A stretch of 64,000 nt of DNA from assembly GCA_017893485.1 (NCBI GenBank), contig CM030362.1:182860175-182924174 (forward strand), in the 5' to 3' direction. Under the pieces are notes generated by a model. That model made no database searches, was not told the origin of the DNA, and worked only from the letters and a program-made list of their open reading frames with translations. Position numbers and translations under genes: made by a program. Of this stretch, positions 47,186 to 58,005 are shown piece by piece (positions within the stretch are counted from its first letter, which is position 1; each line of letters opens with the position of its first letter). This DNA comes from Hemerocallis citrina (Eukaryota; Streptophyta; Magnoliopsida; Asparagales; Asphodelaceae).

Positions 47186-47455
47186 ATTTAATCGTGTTTT
47201 ATGGCGAAATTATCGGTTTATCGAGGGTTATATTTGTGAATGTTGGTCGTGTTTCATGGCGAGATTATTGGTTTATCGAGGGTTACATTTGTGAATGTTG
47301 ATCGTGTTTTATCGAGGGTTATATTTGTGAATGTTGATCGTGCTTTATGGCGAGATTATTGGTGTATCGAGGATTACATTTGTGAATGTTAATCGTGTTT
47401 TATGGCGAGATTATCGGTTTATCAAGGGTTATATTTGTGAATGTTGGGTGTAAAT
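47186..47455. repeat. ~55-75-bp minisatellite inside the MULE
   Basis: Five imperfect units with core TTTATGGCGAGATTAT(C/T)GG followed by TTTATCGAGGGTTA(T/C)ATTTG and TGAATGTTG(G/A)TCGTG. Partial units lack the GGCGAG part. Confidence 0.85.
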
Positions 47456-47459
47456 TGAA

Positions 47460-48500
47460 TGTGTGTTGAAGGAAACCAAAAAAAAAAAATCCAAGATACT
47501 GAAATTGCATTATTTCTTGTTTGAATATGCAATAAGGAAAATAGGTAAGGTGTTGTGAACGTTTAATTCATAAGACTTCACATAGGTTTTCCTAATTGCA
47601 AATATTTGGTTGCTTAATATTAGTGTAATTATGTTATGTTCATGATTACCGCAAATTCATCCCTTCATGTATAAGCGTGAACTATAAAATTCCTATTTGG
47701 TTTTATTACGGGAGAGAAATTGTTCAACATCCAAAGCTAGGTGCTTCTTACATAGGTATTGAATCGGAAATAGTTTGGGCCCATCGTAATATCACAAAGC
47801 AAGAACTAGTATTACCTTGCGAAACATGATCGAAAATATTGCGCGATTAACGAATTAACAAATTAGACAGTTTATGGCATACACCGAACAAAATAATTTA
47901 GACTTCTTAGTTTTCAATATCAACGAACAGAACATATCCTCATACTTGATTTATTCGGATCCTTATTGCGCAAAAAAAACATTACAATCATCACCTTATT
48001 GCACAAAGTCATCACATTACACATCAACATCAACTTTTAAGTCATCACATTACACTTAGAAAAATGACAATTATATTACAAATAATCCTCCATGCAGAAG
48101 TCACTAACACAAATATGATGGTTTCTTTACTTTTTGTGTAATCACAAACAATATAACCAAATAGGATGTTTTGTAATCCATATCACTTCATAAAGGAATG
48201 AATAGGTGTAGTGACGAAGCTTAGTGGGGGAGTCCCGGACCCCTCCAAAAATTTAAAAATCCCCCTAAGATGATGAATTTTTTAAAATATCTCCTTAAGA
48301 CTATTAAAATTTATGGTTTGCCACCCTCCCAAAAACTATGAAAAAAAAATCCTATATATCTATATATACTATAAGATTTATTCCCCCCCGAAAAAAGTTC
48401 TGGCTTCGGCCCTGGATAAGAGGGTCATTAACTAATCACTAACAGAATAAGTAGTAAATAATTCTCATTTATATGCTAATTCACCATATTTGTATATCTA
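47460..48500. mobile_element. MULE interior, non-coding
   Basis: AT-rich with no ORF over 61 codons and no captured gene recognised. Around 48225-48420 a segment beginning AGTGGGGGAGTCCCGGACCCC and ending TTCTGGCTTCGGCCCTGG looks like a separate short repeat, but I cannot assign termini. Confidence 0.4.
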
Positions 48501-48913
48501 CTAGGTTTGCCCGTTGACACGTGCCTACGGCACGTCTTCGGAACGGTGCACCTTGTTTGATTATATAAAATAGTTTTGGAGGTCCAGCAAATTAATTGAA
48601 GTAGCAAACATAGAGAAAAAACATATTATATGATTTTTTTGAATTATTTTTAAAGTTTTTAAAGTTTTTAAATTTTTTTAGTTTTTAATTTTTTTTAAAT
48701 TTTTAAATTTTTATTTTCTTAATTTTTTGAATAGAAGAGGATGGGAGAGAGAAAAAAAATATAGGAGTTGTTTTGGGTGGGAGATTTGAATTTGAGTTTT
48801 GAGAAAAAAATTTGGGGGAAAAATATGTTTTTTAAGATTAGATCTATGCCTTTAATTTTTTTGGGATTGAATGAGAGCCACTTGATAGCTTTCTTTGTGT
48901 TTTATTATATAGA
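48501..48913 (-). mobile_element. Non-autonomous Helitron (413 bp) nested in the MULE
   Basis: Minus strand starts TCTATATAATAAAACAC and ends AACGGGCAAACCTAG, inserted between A (48914) and T (48500) as Helitrons do. A hairpin CGTGCC-GTA-GGCACG lies about 20 nt before the CTAG end, the rolling-circle terminator structure. There is no target duplication, as expected. No Rep/helicase; it would need an autonomous helper. The interior is A/T-rich. Confidence 0.75.
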
Positions 48914-49231
48914 TGTGCCTAAGCACCATTCAACACTAAATAAGAAGTAATTTTCAAATTTTAAGCATATTTTCAATAACAAGTAAAATAATCATAACCT
49001 ACAACATGAATCAAATATTAGAAGTAGTAAATATTAGTCATACCTCTTTAGGATTTTGAATTTGGAAGATGGATTTGGAGCTTTCGATATTTGGAAGAAT
49101 GTGGGAATCTCTAGTTGGAGGAGAGAGATCGTGGAGAGATGAAGTGAGAGGAGTCCCGTTTAGGAATTGAACTAATGAACATGAGTGAAGATTTTGGAGG
49201 ATTTAGGATTGGGGTTTTGGGGGAGTTGGAG

Positions 49232-49233
<2 letters not shown>

Positions 49234-49267
<34 letters not shown>
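49234..49267. repeat. Poly-G tract (34 G) in the MULE right arm
   Basis: 34 consecutive G on the plus strand after GGAGTTGGAGTT. Strong G-quadruplex potential; the count may not be reliable in the assembly. Confidence 0.9.
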
Positions 49268-49268
<1 letters not shown>

Positions 49269-49324
49269 AGAAGAAGGGGAAGAAGTGAAAATAAAATGAA
49301 GTGGAGAGAGTGTGTGTGTGGGAG

Positions 49325-49750
49325 TCCGACCTTATTAGCAGTCGGGTTCTACCTGAGGTCGCTATTCCTAATAGCGACCACAGTTTAATGAAGTCGATAT
49401 TCCCAATAGTGACCACGGTTTTAAAAAAATTGTTGGTTTTTTTCCAGAAAGCAAAAGCTCTCTAGATTTCGCTAAGCGTCTCAATACAGTTTATTTAATG
49501 TCGCTATTCAATTAGCGACTTCAGATATATTTTGGACGCTAATAGAAATTGCGACAACAAACAAAAATAACAAAAAAAATTAAAAAGAGACTGTTATTCC
49601 CATTAATGACTTCCTTAAGAAAGATGCCGCTAATAGGAATAGCTACCGCTGCTGACGTGAAAGTAAGTAGCCCACAAACGTTAATAGTTTGGAAAGTGAT
49701 CCAAAAACGCAAATAGTTTCAAAAGGTGGCCTAGTACGGCAAAAAAATTG
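49325..49750 (-). repeat. MULE right inverted arm
   Basis: Reverse complement of the left arm; ends CGGCAAAAAAATTG followed by the 9-bp flank. Confidence 0.8.
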
Positions 49751-49759
49751 CTTTTTCTA

Positions 49760-50105
49760 TGGTAAATTTCAGTAGCTAATGATAAGCTTGGAAGTAATTT
49801 CTTAATATGCTTTAGAAGTATACAGAACGTTATCATCATCATATATAGATGAAGGATGAGAAAAGGGGCAAAACAAGCACTCAATAACAAATAGTGATGT
49901 AAATGAAACAATTACCAAGAAAGTTTATCAAACAAAATCACATTTGCGTACATTCACCATAGGTATAAGCTTCAATCCACCCATCTTCATCCTAATAAAC
50001 GATAAACAACTACAACTTAACTCTCCAAGAAATACTAAAAAATATACATTGAAAGGTACATTAGTTTGTCAGCTTTTAGTTCTTGCTAATAATGGCCACA
50101 CCCAA
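49760..50105 (-). other. Fimbrin 3' untranslated/flanking region
   Basis: Immediately downstream (minus strand) of the fimbrin stop. AT-rich, no ORF. Around 49830-49930 the segment with CACTCAATAACAAATAGTGAT resembles host copies A and B, suggesting a third diverged copy. The polyadenylation site cannot be fixed. Confidence 0.45.
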
Positions 50106-50285
50106 TCATCTACTTCCTCTTTCATCGGTTGAGGAGTCGGATGCAGAGTCATCTGTTGTTGAGTATGAGACTTCAGATAAACTCGCACTGTCACTATCTG
50201 AAGCAACAGACTTATCTTCACTAGGTTTTTTCGTATGCCAGTACATAATGCTTGCTGTTAGTGTAAGCATCATTTTCTGATTTAC
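50106..50285 (-). CDS. FIM: Fimbrin last exon: end of CH4 and acidic tail
   Basis: Acceptor TATTTCCAG|GTAAATCAG. Translation [16 protein letters not shown], the invariant end of CH4, then a Ser/Asp/Glu-rich tail ([19 protein letters not shown]...) closing DERGSR and TGA at 50108-50106. 60 codons including stop. The tail of plant fimbrins is variable in length and acidic. Confidence 0.92.
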   Translation of the reverse strand, partial: VNQKMMLTLTASIMYWHTKKPSEDKSVASDSDSASLSEVSYSTTDDSASDSSTDERGSR

Positions 50286-53200
50286 CTGGAAATAGAATTT
50301 TAAAAATTAATAACAAGTCACACAGAAACACTGCCGGCAAACATAGAAACCGAATCGAAGGATTCACCTCCAGTATGTCTTCTGGCAGCAAAAAGATGGA
50401 GCATCCCAGCTTCCTTGCAACGGATATAATGTAAGTTGCATTCATCTTTTTCTCTTCATCTGCATTGTTTCCATAAGGTATGTATCAGTTTTAACTATGC
50501 AAGGTTTTATAATTAGAACAATCTTGGCATAAGGTTCTGCATATTGTGTGTTAATTGGATGATATCAAAGAATAAGAGTATCTCGTTCTCCATACTGTGA
50601 GTACTCTTCTTCTTTTGAAAGAGATGCAATAGGCAAATGCATTGTTTTAATTCTATATAGAAATATTATTAGAACAAAGCATGGCACAAAGTTGTGCTGG
50701 CTCTAAAGAGTGTTCATTTATGCAATGAACAATGCTGAACATGAACACACTATCTTTACTGCAAATGTGAAAATTACTAGTGAACTTCACAGGATTACCG
50801 TTTTCTCCTTTTGTCACAAGACTCCAATTCACAACTCGAGGCTCCACGGCGCTAAGCAATTCAAGGAAAAACATGCCATTTGACAATGTCTTATCCTGAA
50901 ATTTAAAATATTACTGTTTAGAACCAAAATTTTCCCAGGTAATTTTCAAAACTTAGTGCTAAGGGGCCAAAAAGATTAAACATATTTCCAGACACAAGGA
51001 TGCAAGGGGAAGAGAGCTGTTGATTCAAGATGAATAGATGAAAAAAATAGTACAAGTTATTAATAGATGAAAAAATTCATAATTCTTTTCAACTTTCTAA
51101 TCTTCGTTTTGGTAAGAAACATCGCAAATTTGAACAAGTCATCAGAGCAGGCAAAAGGATGAAAAATATATTTGAAGTAAATCTTCTGAACAGTGCATAT
51201 TAAAGATTTGATGTAAAACCAACCCTAAAATAGAGAATTTCCAAGAATCTTAATGGGTTAATTTTACCAACATGAAAGTGCGGATCTAAGTTGGAAATTT
51301 TTTAACAGTTAACAGGTTCGATGGGTTTTCAAGAATTGAATAAGTGTAACAGTCCCAACTAATAATTCAAGATACAATCAATAATTAGATCCCTACGTGT
51401 TTTAGCAAGTAATAAGTTCAATACTGATTCGTACTCTATTCTAGCATGTGGATCACTCAATCTCAGTTATTTTGTGGACGACAGGCAAATTAGATAATAC
51501 ACTAGATAATAGGACAGTAAAACACAAATATTTAATAAGGAAACGAGTATACCGAATGCGAAGAAACCAGTGTCGATCTCAGAGTTGGACAACAACTAGG
51601 ATCTCAGCAACGCAGCGAGCAAAGGCAGCAACGAAGCCCGCGTGGTTGGCAGATCTGATCGTCGGCGATGAGGGGAGACGGCGAGCGGGGCGGCGACGGC
51701 CGGATGCAATGGCGTCGGCAGAGGGTGCTGCAGTGGAGGAGAGAGGCAACGGACGAGGATTAAGGGGTTTGGAGCTGTGGTGGGTTTCGGGAAGAGGGGA
51801 TTTTGGGGTCGGGAGTGGAGGAGGAAGGAGGCGAGGGGAGGGAGGTTGTAGTGGTGGTGAGGGGTCGCCGGAGTTTGGGGTGCGGGATTGGGTGGCGACG
51901 GGAAGTGGGTTCGTTCGGGACGAAGGTGAAGAAGGAGGGGAGACTGGATTTGGAATTTGGAGGGGGATGGGTTCGGGAGAAGGAAATTGAAGGAGAAGTT
52001 GGAGATGACGTGAACGGGAGGTGGGGTGATGTCGGCTGTTGGGTCTGATGGAGAGGGGGGTTTGGGGTATAAGAAGAGGACGATGAAGTAGAGATGGTTT
52101 ATTTTTGTGATTAGGGTTTGTAATTGGGATTAGGAAAATTAGGGTTTTGAAATTGATTTTATTTGGGGATTTTAATTTGGGGTAGATTTTAGAATTAATC
52201 ACTAACTCTAAAAATGTATTAGAATTTATCACAAACCCTAATAATGGGGATCTCAGTTGTATCACACAAAAGAGGAGGAGGAAGAGCAAAAACTCAACAC
52301 AGATTTTTTTAATCAATAATGGCATATCTTCTCATTCATCTCAAGGCCTTTAAATAGGCTCAAAATACATCTTGATACACATCTCCCAAAATATTCTCAA
52401 AATCTAAAAAATACAAAAAGATTACATATGGCTATAATTGCCAGAAACAAAAATGGTAATGAAATAAACTAAACAGAAAAGATGTCCTCATCAAGATTCT
52501 AACAAAATCTCATCACAGACGAAACTAGTCCTAAAATATATCACAACCAATGGAATTAATGAGAAGAACATTTCAGCAAAATTCATAGTTCTTTCCAAAT
52601 TTTCATTTTGGCAAGAAACATCCCATATCTGAACTAGGGATTTTTGCAATTTAGTCCCTCAGTTAAGGGGTGTTTGCAATTTAGTCCCCCAGCTCATAGC
52701 TATTGCAATTTAGTCCCCGAATTATAAATCATTCATCAATTTAGTCCCCAATTTTAACTAAATCTACTAAATTCAACTCAATTTAGTTCAAAACTAGAGT
52801 AATTCATTTCCCTTAAATTTTCAATTCATTAAATTATTCGGCAAGAGAGTTGCCACAATAATATATACATGGTAATACTGCTAGTTTATATTAGTTGAAA
52901 ATGTTCAGTTCAGGCTGAATATATGTTACTTGATAATTATCTTTAATACCAAGAAGTTTTCCAAATCATGGTCTTCTTTATTACTGCAAGGAAGACCTTT
53001 GGCTCATATCAAATATGCAATTTAACTCTCCATGAATCATTCTCCCTTATATCCAACCTGAACAAATGATATACAGTAGTGGGTCTGTCAATCCAATCCC
53101 TAATCCTACCCCTCTTACAGGAAAAGGCTGATCATCCCTCTCTCCTTTTCAGTCTTTCTCCCGTGGTCTTGCTCAGATCGAGGCTTTTATGGTGACCAGG

Positions 53201-55491
53201 TGAGTCAATCGAAGAGGCGACACAAACTAAAGAGATATGACTTGCAAAGTTAGCCACAGGCATGGCAGTTCTAGTTAGTAGGTTGTTCTGGCTTGCTCTA
53301 CTACTGAGGTTGAGTACTGGTTATAGCTCGTGAATTTCCTAAAGTTGTTCAGCTAAACCCACTTTCTAACTATCAAATTATTGGTCTATGGTCATTGTCT
53401 CTTAATATCTTCTTTGGGTGTCTCCCGCCTTATTTTGCAGACTGCAAAGAGGTTTCTTCTCAGTATATACAACCTAATGTTATTTTAATCAAACTCATTA
53501 TTTTCACCACTTGACCTCTTTGTGTCATGTTAGCATTATTGACCTCTAAAAGTTCTAGCTTGCAGGAGGGTATTACAAATTTTGAAATATTTGGAATGAC
53601 ACTTCCATATCCAGAAGAATGGTACTTAGTAGTGTTGCTAGGTTAACTTAATTGTGATAACCAGGTTGGATATATATTATGTTTGTTATCATCTTCCATA
53701 TTGAGAATCTTTGTCAGTATAATTTACTCTGCTGGGTTTGGGCTCAAAATCAAATCAATGATAGGCAATTCTTCTCTCCATAAGTCATCCCCCTTTGATT
53801 TCCAACACTGACAAACTTCTTATAGACCGACAAACTTCTAGAATTCTAATAGTAGTGAAGATTATGATATGTTGAACTACGTATACCACAATGACTCATG
53901 CAGACATAGATAAGCACCAGTATAAAATAGAAAAACAACATTATAATTGTTGTTGTAAACTAATAATATGAATAGGGGGTAAATATATCCAAATTGTTTA
54001 GCTTTGGTCCATGCATTTGTTAAGATGCATAATGAGATCATCAGTTTAGTCATCTAGATGTATCTATATAGAAACTGTCACAACATCAGGTTGTGCATCA
54101 AGTGGTATTTTGCTTTCTCAACAGGTGTGAATTCAACTGTGAAAACTATGAAGGAAGACGCACCTTAAAACCCAGCATCCGAGAATGATTTCCAGAACTT
54201 TTCACTTTATCATTAGCCCACTTCAAAATATCTGCATCTGTGATCTCCTTTTCATGAGATTGAAATTTCAAATTCTTGAGTAGTTGAAGAATATTATAAC
54301 GCATCAATTGCCACAGAAATGCTGAAAAAGATAAGGCAAATTAGCTGAACAGTAAAAGCTTTAAGTTTATCAACTAGAATAGGAATTCTTTATATAACTG
54401 AACTTCAAAATGATCTTACCTAAAATCAATTTCTTGTTCCCTTGCACAATATCATTACCAGCAATATTGACCAAGGAAAATGCAAGTTGTTTCCCTATCT
54501 TCACTACTTGATTACAATTTTCTACTTTCTTGAAAGGCATTTTGATTGGAGGCTTGTTTGCGACTTTCCAAGAGACAATCCCCGGAGATATTTTGTCGAT
54601 GGCCTCAAGGAGGACCCAACTGAAAAGGGAAGTAGTTACATGCATCAATCCAATAATTGAAATAAAAGGATCTCTGGATTCAGACAGCATGGGACAAATA
54701 AATGTCAATAAATTTCGTTACCCATTTCTAAGATCTTCAAACACATTATTGATATATGTAGAGATGCCAAGACTATTGATCCATAATCGAAATGCTCTTT
54801 CTTCCCTGGAAATTAGTGCTTCATCTGGATTTTCCTCCAAGAATGAAATTTTCTTCATCTGAGATGATAATCCATTCCTACGAGAACAAAATTTACATAT
54901 TTGTACGTGCCAACAGGATTTGCTAACGTAGAAATATCAATGATTTTATACCTATGTTTATAATGTTGTTGCTTCAATGTTAAATTAGAACAGTAAATCC
55001 AAACTTTATAAGTACTACATTATACACACACTTATAATACTTTTTGCTACGCTCAGTGTGAAAGGTATCACATAACGACAACAACTTTAAATGCACAAAA
55101 ACAATATTAGAAAATATTACATAACTTACAAATTAAGATTTGGCGTTTTGACTACCTTGTGGTTATTTAGTATCTTCTTAACTATGTAATCACATATAGT
55201 AATTAAGTTCTTATCCTTTAATTAAATGTCATATAACATGATGTAATATTTGACAGATTTGCCATGTAAAAAATACCTTTTCTGGAAAATATGTGCAACA
55301 AAAGCAAGATTAAGATTTGGTGACCCTTCCACAATGTCCTTTGGGGTCAAATATCTTCTGCAACCCATTCTATCTGCATGTTCAAGAACTAGTCTTGCTC
55401 TTTCAAAATGATCTTTCACACTGGTTGCAGACTTCTTATTACTGTATTCAGGTGCAAGCACATTTAGAAGACAAGTGTATGCCTCCGCATC
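50106..55491 (-). CDS. FIM: Fimbrin (actin-bundling protein), 3' exons of the gene
   Basis: Cytoplasmic actin-filament cross-linker of the plastin/fimbrin family with two tandem actin-binding domains, each of two calponin-homology (CH) domains. Seven exons are visible, joined (5' to 3') 55491-55277, 54877-54722, 54619-54420, 54321-54164, 50895-50799, 50459-50368 and 50285-50106, all with GT/AG borders and matching phases. They encode the end of CH2, all of CH3 and CH4, and an acidic Ser-rich tail, about 365 residues. The N-terminal half (EF-hand-like part, CH1, most of CH2) must lie beyond 64000, past a chromovirus in the intron. No stops or frameshifts occur. The 3.3 kb intron before 50895 holds a solo LTR. 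Confidence 0.92.
50368..50459 (-). CDS. FIM: Fimbrin exon: CH4 middle
   Basis: Acceptor AATGCAG|ATGAAGAG, donor CTGGAG|GTGAAT. Encodes (N)[17 protein letters not shown] and [14 protein letters not shown], nearly the plant fimbrin consensus. 92 bp; phase fits both neighbours. Confidence 0.93.
50799..50895 (-). CDS. FIM: Fimbrin exon: CH4 start
   Basis: Acceptor AATTTCAG|GATAAGAC, donor GAAAACG|GTAATC. Encodes [19 protein letters not shown] and [13 protein letters not shown]. 97 bp, ending in phase 1, completed by AT of the next exon (Asp). Confidence 0.93.
51209..52493 (-). mobile_element. Solo LTR of the chromovirus family in a fimbrin intron
   Basis: TGATGTAAAACC ... GATGTCCTCATCA, 1285 bp, flanked by a perfect AGATT duplication (51204-51208 and 52494-52498). 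Colinear with the chromovirus LTRs at 55753-57008 and 62930-64000. Lies in the 3.3 kb intron between the CH3-end and CH4-start exons. It contains the longest single open frame of the window (minus 52325-51579, Pro/Ser-rich), which is not conserved in the sister LTRs and is not considered a gene. Confidence 0.92.
52640..52790. repeat. CAATTTAGTCCC short dispersed repeat
   Basis: Four imperfect copies of GCAATTTAGTCCC(C/T) within 110 bp inside the fimbrin intron. Similar TTTAGTCCC-repeats mark ends of several plant MULE-type elements; no partner end was found here. Confidence 0.6.
52791..54163 (-). other. Remaining fimbrin intron sequence
   Basis: AT-rich intron sequence running to the donor AAG|GTGCGTC at 54163. 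No ORF, repeat or RNA gene is recognised. Confidence 0.6.
54164..54321 (-). CDS. FIM: Fimbrin exon: CH3 end and CH3-CH4 linker
   Basis: Acceptor TTTTTCAG|CATTTC, donor TTTAAG|GTGCGT. Encodes (A)[19 protein letters not shown], then [17 protein letters not shown] and HSRMLGFK, matching plant fimbrins. 158 bp. Confidence 0.92.
54420..54619 (-). CDS. FIM: Fimbrin exon: CH3 core
   Basis: Acceptor CTTTTCAG|TTGGGTC, donor TTTTAG|GTAAGA. Encodes (G)[38 protein letters not shown] and [19 protein letters not shown], highly conserved among plant fimbrins. 200 bp. Confidence 0.95.
54722..54877 (-). CDS. FIM: Fimbrin exon: inter-domain linker and CH3 start
   Basis: Acceptor TTCTCGTAG|GAATGG, donor AATGG|GTAACG. 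Encodes (R)[18 protein letters not shown], then [17 protein letters not shown] and [10 protein letters not shown]. The weaker candidate acceptor at 54859 would break the phase with the upstream exon, so 54877 is chosen. 156 bp. Confidence 0.92.
55277..55491 (-). CDS. FIM: Fimbrin exon: CH2 end
   Basis: Acceptor AAATTTAG|GATGCGG, donor CAGAAAAG|GTATTT. Encodes [39 protein letters not shown] and [16 protein letters not shown], the end of the first actin-binding domain. 215 bp. The next upstream exon is not found before the chromovirus at 55753, so the element occupies this intron. Confidence 0.94.
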
Positions 55492-55752
55492 CTAAATTTA
55501 GGAACAGATTCTCCAGTCAGCAGATATTTTTTTCATGACTTGCCAATTTAAATAACAGATAAAGTAATGTTTAATTACAAGAACTTAGTATCATTATAGG
55601 CATACACATTCTAACGGGAAAGATTAAATGAAGAGAATATAGGATTGCCATAATTGGTCAGGTTAGAAATGTAGAGTACAAAATTTCCAAACTTAATTTG
55701 GTTTGGATTTGGATTTATGGTGTGTGTGTTCTTTGCTTTAATTACTCTACAT

Positions 55753-57008
55753 ATATGTAAAACTAACCCTAAATAGAAATTTCCAAGATTCTTAATGGAT
55801 TAATTTCACCAACACGTAGTGCGGATAAAAGTTAGAAATTTTAAATAGTTAATTGATTTGATGGATTTTCAAGAATTGAATCACGTTTAACAATCCTAAT
55901 TAATAATTCAATTATAACAATCAATAATTAAATCCCTAAGTGTTCTCAGCAAGTAAAAGATTCAATAATGATTCGTACTCTAATCAAGCATGTGGAACAC
56001 TCAATCTCAATTATTTTTGTGGACAACAGGCAAATCAGTGAATATAATAGATAATAGAGCAGTAGAACACAAATATTTAAAAGTGAAAAGAGTATACCGA
56101 GTGCGAAGAAATCAGCGTAGATCTCGGATGGCAGCAGCGAAGAGCACAATAGAAGCAGCAATGGCAGCAAGAGAGAGGGGCTCGGCAGCAAGAGAAGCAA
56201 GGGCCCAGGGGGCGGCGGACGGCGACGGGGTTGGGCGTCACTGGCGGCGAGGAGTGACGGAAAAGGGGAAAGCAGGGCTTTGGGTTTTGGGGGTTGCTGG
56301 CAATCTGTAATAGGGCAAGGGCGAGGTCGGGAAAGGTGCTGGAGGTTGACGACGACAAGGGGTTCATCGGGGGTGAGGATTAGGTCGGAGAAGGACGCGA
56401 AGGTGATGGGTTCACTGGTTTGGGGAGGGAAATCGACAGAGAGAGAGAGTGGGAGTTGAGGTTGCAGGTGAAGGTTAGGGTTTGGTCGAGGTCGGGAGGA
56501 GGAAGAATACGATGGGGTAGAGGAGAAGGTAGGGGCGGCTGAGTAGGGTTAGAATTGGATTTTGTAATTTGGGGAATTAGGGTTAGGGATTTTGGGGATT
56601 TGGGTTTGGGTTAATTTTATTTGGGGATTTTAAATTGAGGGTAGATTTTTAGAGTAATCACTAACCCTAAAAATGTATTAGGGTTTATCACAAACCCTAA
56701 TGAGTGGATCTCAATTGCATCACACAAAGGAGAGGAGAAGAGCAAAACTCTAACACAATAATTTTTAATCAGGAATAGCATATCTTTCTCATTAATCTCA
56801 AGGCCTATATATAGGCTCAAAACAAATCAAGATACAAATCTCAAAATATTCTCAAAATATAAAAAATACAAAAAAGATTACATATGGCTATAATTGCCAG
56901 AAACAAATATGGTACTGAAATAAAATCATAAACTAAATAAGCAGCTGTCCTAGACAATATCTGCGCTGATAGAAACGCCCAAATCGTCTTGAACCGATGT
57001 CCTCATCA
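55753..57008 (-). repeat. Chromovirus 3' LTR
   Basis: Plus-strand ends ATGTAAAACTAACC (terminal TG altered to AT) and GATGTCCTCATCA. Aligns with 62930-64000 and with the solo LTR 51209-52493. Contains a palindromic CCTATATATAGG near 56803-56814, a likely TATA box for minus-strand transcription. Confidence 0.88.
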
Positions 57009-57587
57009 TTCTCCCCGGGTAGGAGAGAGCTCGACCCAGTTGAGTCAAAACAAGTCCTCCTGTCATAGTGCTCCAAAAGGTCTGGATCCAAGCGCTGGAG
57101 CTCTCCACGATCTATCCAAGTGTTCTCCGATTCCGGCTTGTTTTTCCATCTTACCAAATACCTATGAACACCGCCATCTCTAGTAGAGATTATCTGATCA
57201 TCTAAAATATTATCCAATTCTTCTGTCGATGGGTAAATAGTATCTGGTAGTGGGGGTAATGGGGGAATCTCACCATTAGGCTGCAGGGTCGGCTCATCTA
57301 TAAGAGAATTTCTAGGGTTAAATTCTGGGCATTCATAGGATACTAGATCCTCAACATTGAAAGTTTTACTGATGCCAAAGCCTTCGGGAAGGTCAACGAC
57401 ATAGACATTATCATGGAATTTATGAAGAATTTTAAATGGGCCTGCAGCACGTACATTCAACTTCTTAACGGATCCAGCTAGAAACCGTTCCGGACGAATC
57501 CAAACCATCACTTCGTCGCCTACATTGAATGTTTTTAATTTCCTTCTAATATCAGCTCTTAACTTGTAGTTAAAATTATTCTTATTA
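56933..57587 (-). CDS. Chromovirus integrase C-terminus with chromodomain
   Basis: Minus strand. After the TRIM, the integrase continues in frame (KTFNVGDEVMVWIRPERF, AGPFKILHKFHDNVYVVDLP, FNVEDLVSYE), then a Pro-rich linker and the chromodomain HRYLVRWKNKPESENTWID and LQRLDPDLLEHYD, with the aromatic/Trp residues of the fold. Stop at 56935-56933 lies within the 3' LTR: the coding sequence runs through the polypurine tract (PGEND). This segment is open but detached from the core by the TRIM. Confidence 0.88.
57009..57018 (-). other. Chromovirus polypurine tract
   Basis: Minus strand CCCGGGGAGAA followed by TGATGAGG at the LTR edge; it also codes for protein. Confidence 0.8.
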
Positions 57588-57592
57588 ATCTT
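57588..57592. repeat. TRIM target-site duplication ATCTT, left
   Basis: ATCTT precedes TGTAACACCC and recurs at 58698-58702. Confidence 0.95.
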
Positions 57593-57991
57593 TGTAACAC
57601 CCCTGCCCCTAGCTCAGACAATTTTATACAATTTAGAATACAAATTAGATACTATGTAGTACAACTGCCCACCATAGGCTGCCTCTCAAAAGTTGGTTAA
57701 CCTATTAGGTGACTCTTGATCCTTGGCTAGTATTATTTATATATTATTTTATTTCTTTTCACTTTCGATATGGGACATTTCTACCTTTACCTATCCCGTT
57801 TTCATACTCCCGTGGGTGGGCCCCAAGCTTATGGCCACGTCACCTCCAACATTTCATTCAAATGCATTATTCATTTCCTTTTCAATCCATGCATGCATTA
57901 TATCCATGCATTTAAACTTTTACCAAACAGCCACCTTACTATATTGTCAACATATATATTATTATTTTTTGAAAACTACGGGGGTGTTACA
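57593..57991 (-). repeat. TRIM 3' LTR
   Basis: TGTAACACCCCTGCCCC ... GGGGGTGTTACA. Confidence 0.95.
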
Positions 57992-58005
57992 CACACCCCC
58001 CTTCA
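57992..58005 (-). other. TRIM polypurine tract
   Basis: Minus strand TGAAGGGGGGTGTG abuts the 3' LTR. Confidence 0.85.

Larger units (their letters stand above)
46401..49750. mobile_element. Non-autonomous Mutator-like element (MULE) with long inverted arms
   Basis: Inverted arms of at least ~420 bp (46401-46820 against 49325-49750) share CCGTACTAG, GAAACTATTTGC, TATTCCT(A/T)TTAGCGGCATC and GCTTAGCGAAATCTAGAG. Weaker inverted similarity extends to about 47050/49100. The 9-bp flanks TTTTTTCTA (46392-46400) and CTTTTTCTA (49751-49759) fit a MULE duplication with one change. No MURA transposase. Located between fimbrin's 3' end and host copy B. Confidence 0.8.

Noticed and set aside
47640..47860. 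Segment suspected to be chloroplast-derived
   Set aside because: I could not match it to any specific plastid gene in any frame; evidence insufficient.
51579..52325. 248-codon minus-strand ORF, longest in the window
   Set aside because: It lies in a solo LTR, is Pro/Ser/Arg low-complexity, and the same region in the two sister LTRs (about 56077-56820 and 63124-63996) is broken into different frames; no evidence of a conserved protein.
54722..54858. Alternative fimbrin acceptor at 54859 (CTCAG|ATGAAG)
   Set aside because: It would leave the upstream exon's final AG out of phase; the acceptor at 54878 restores Arg-Asn-Gly as in plant fimbrins.
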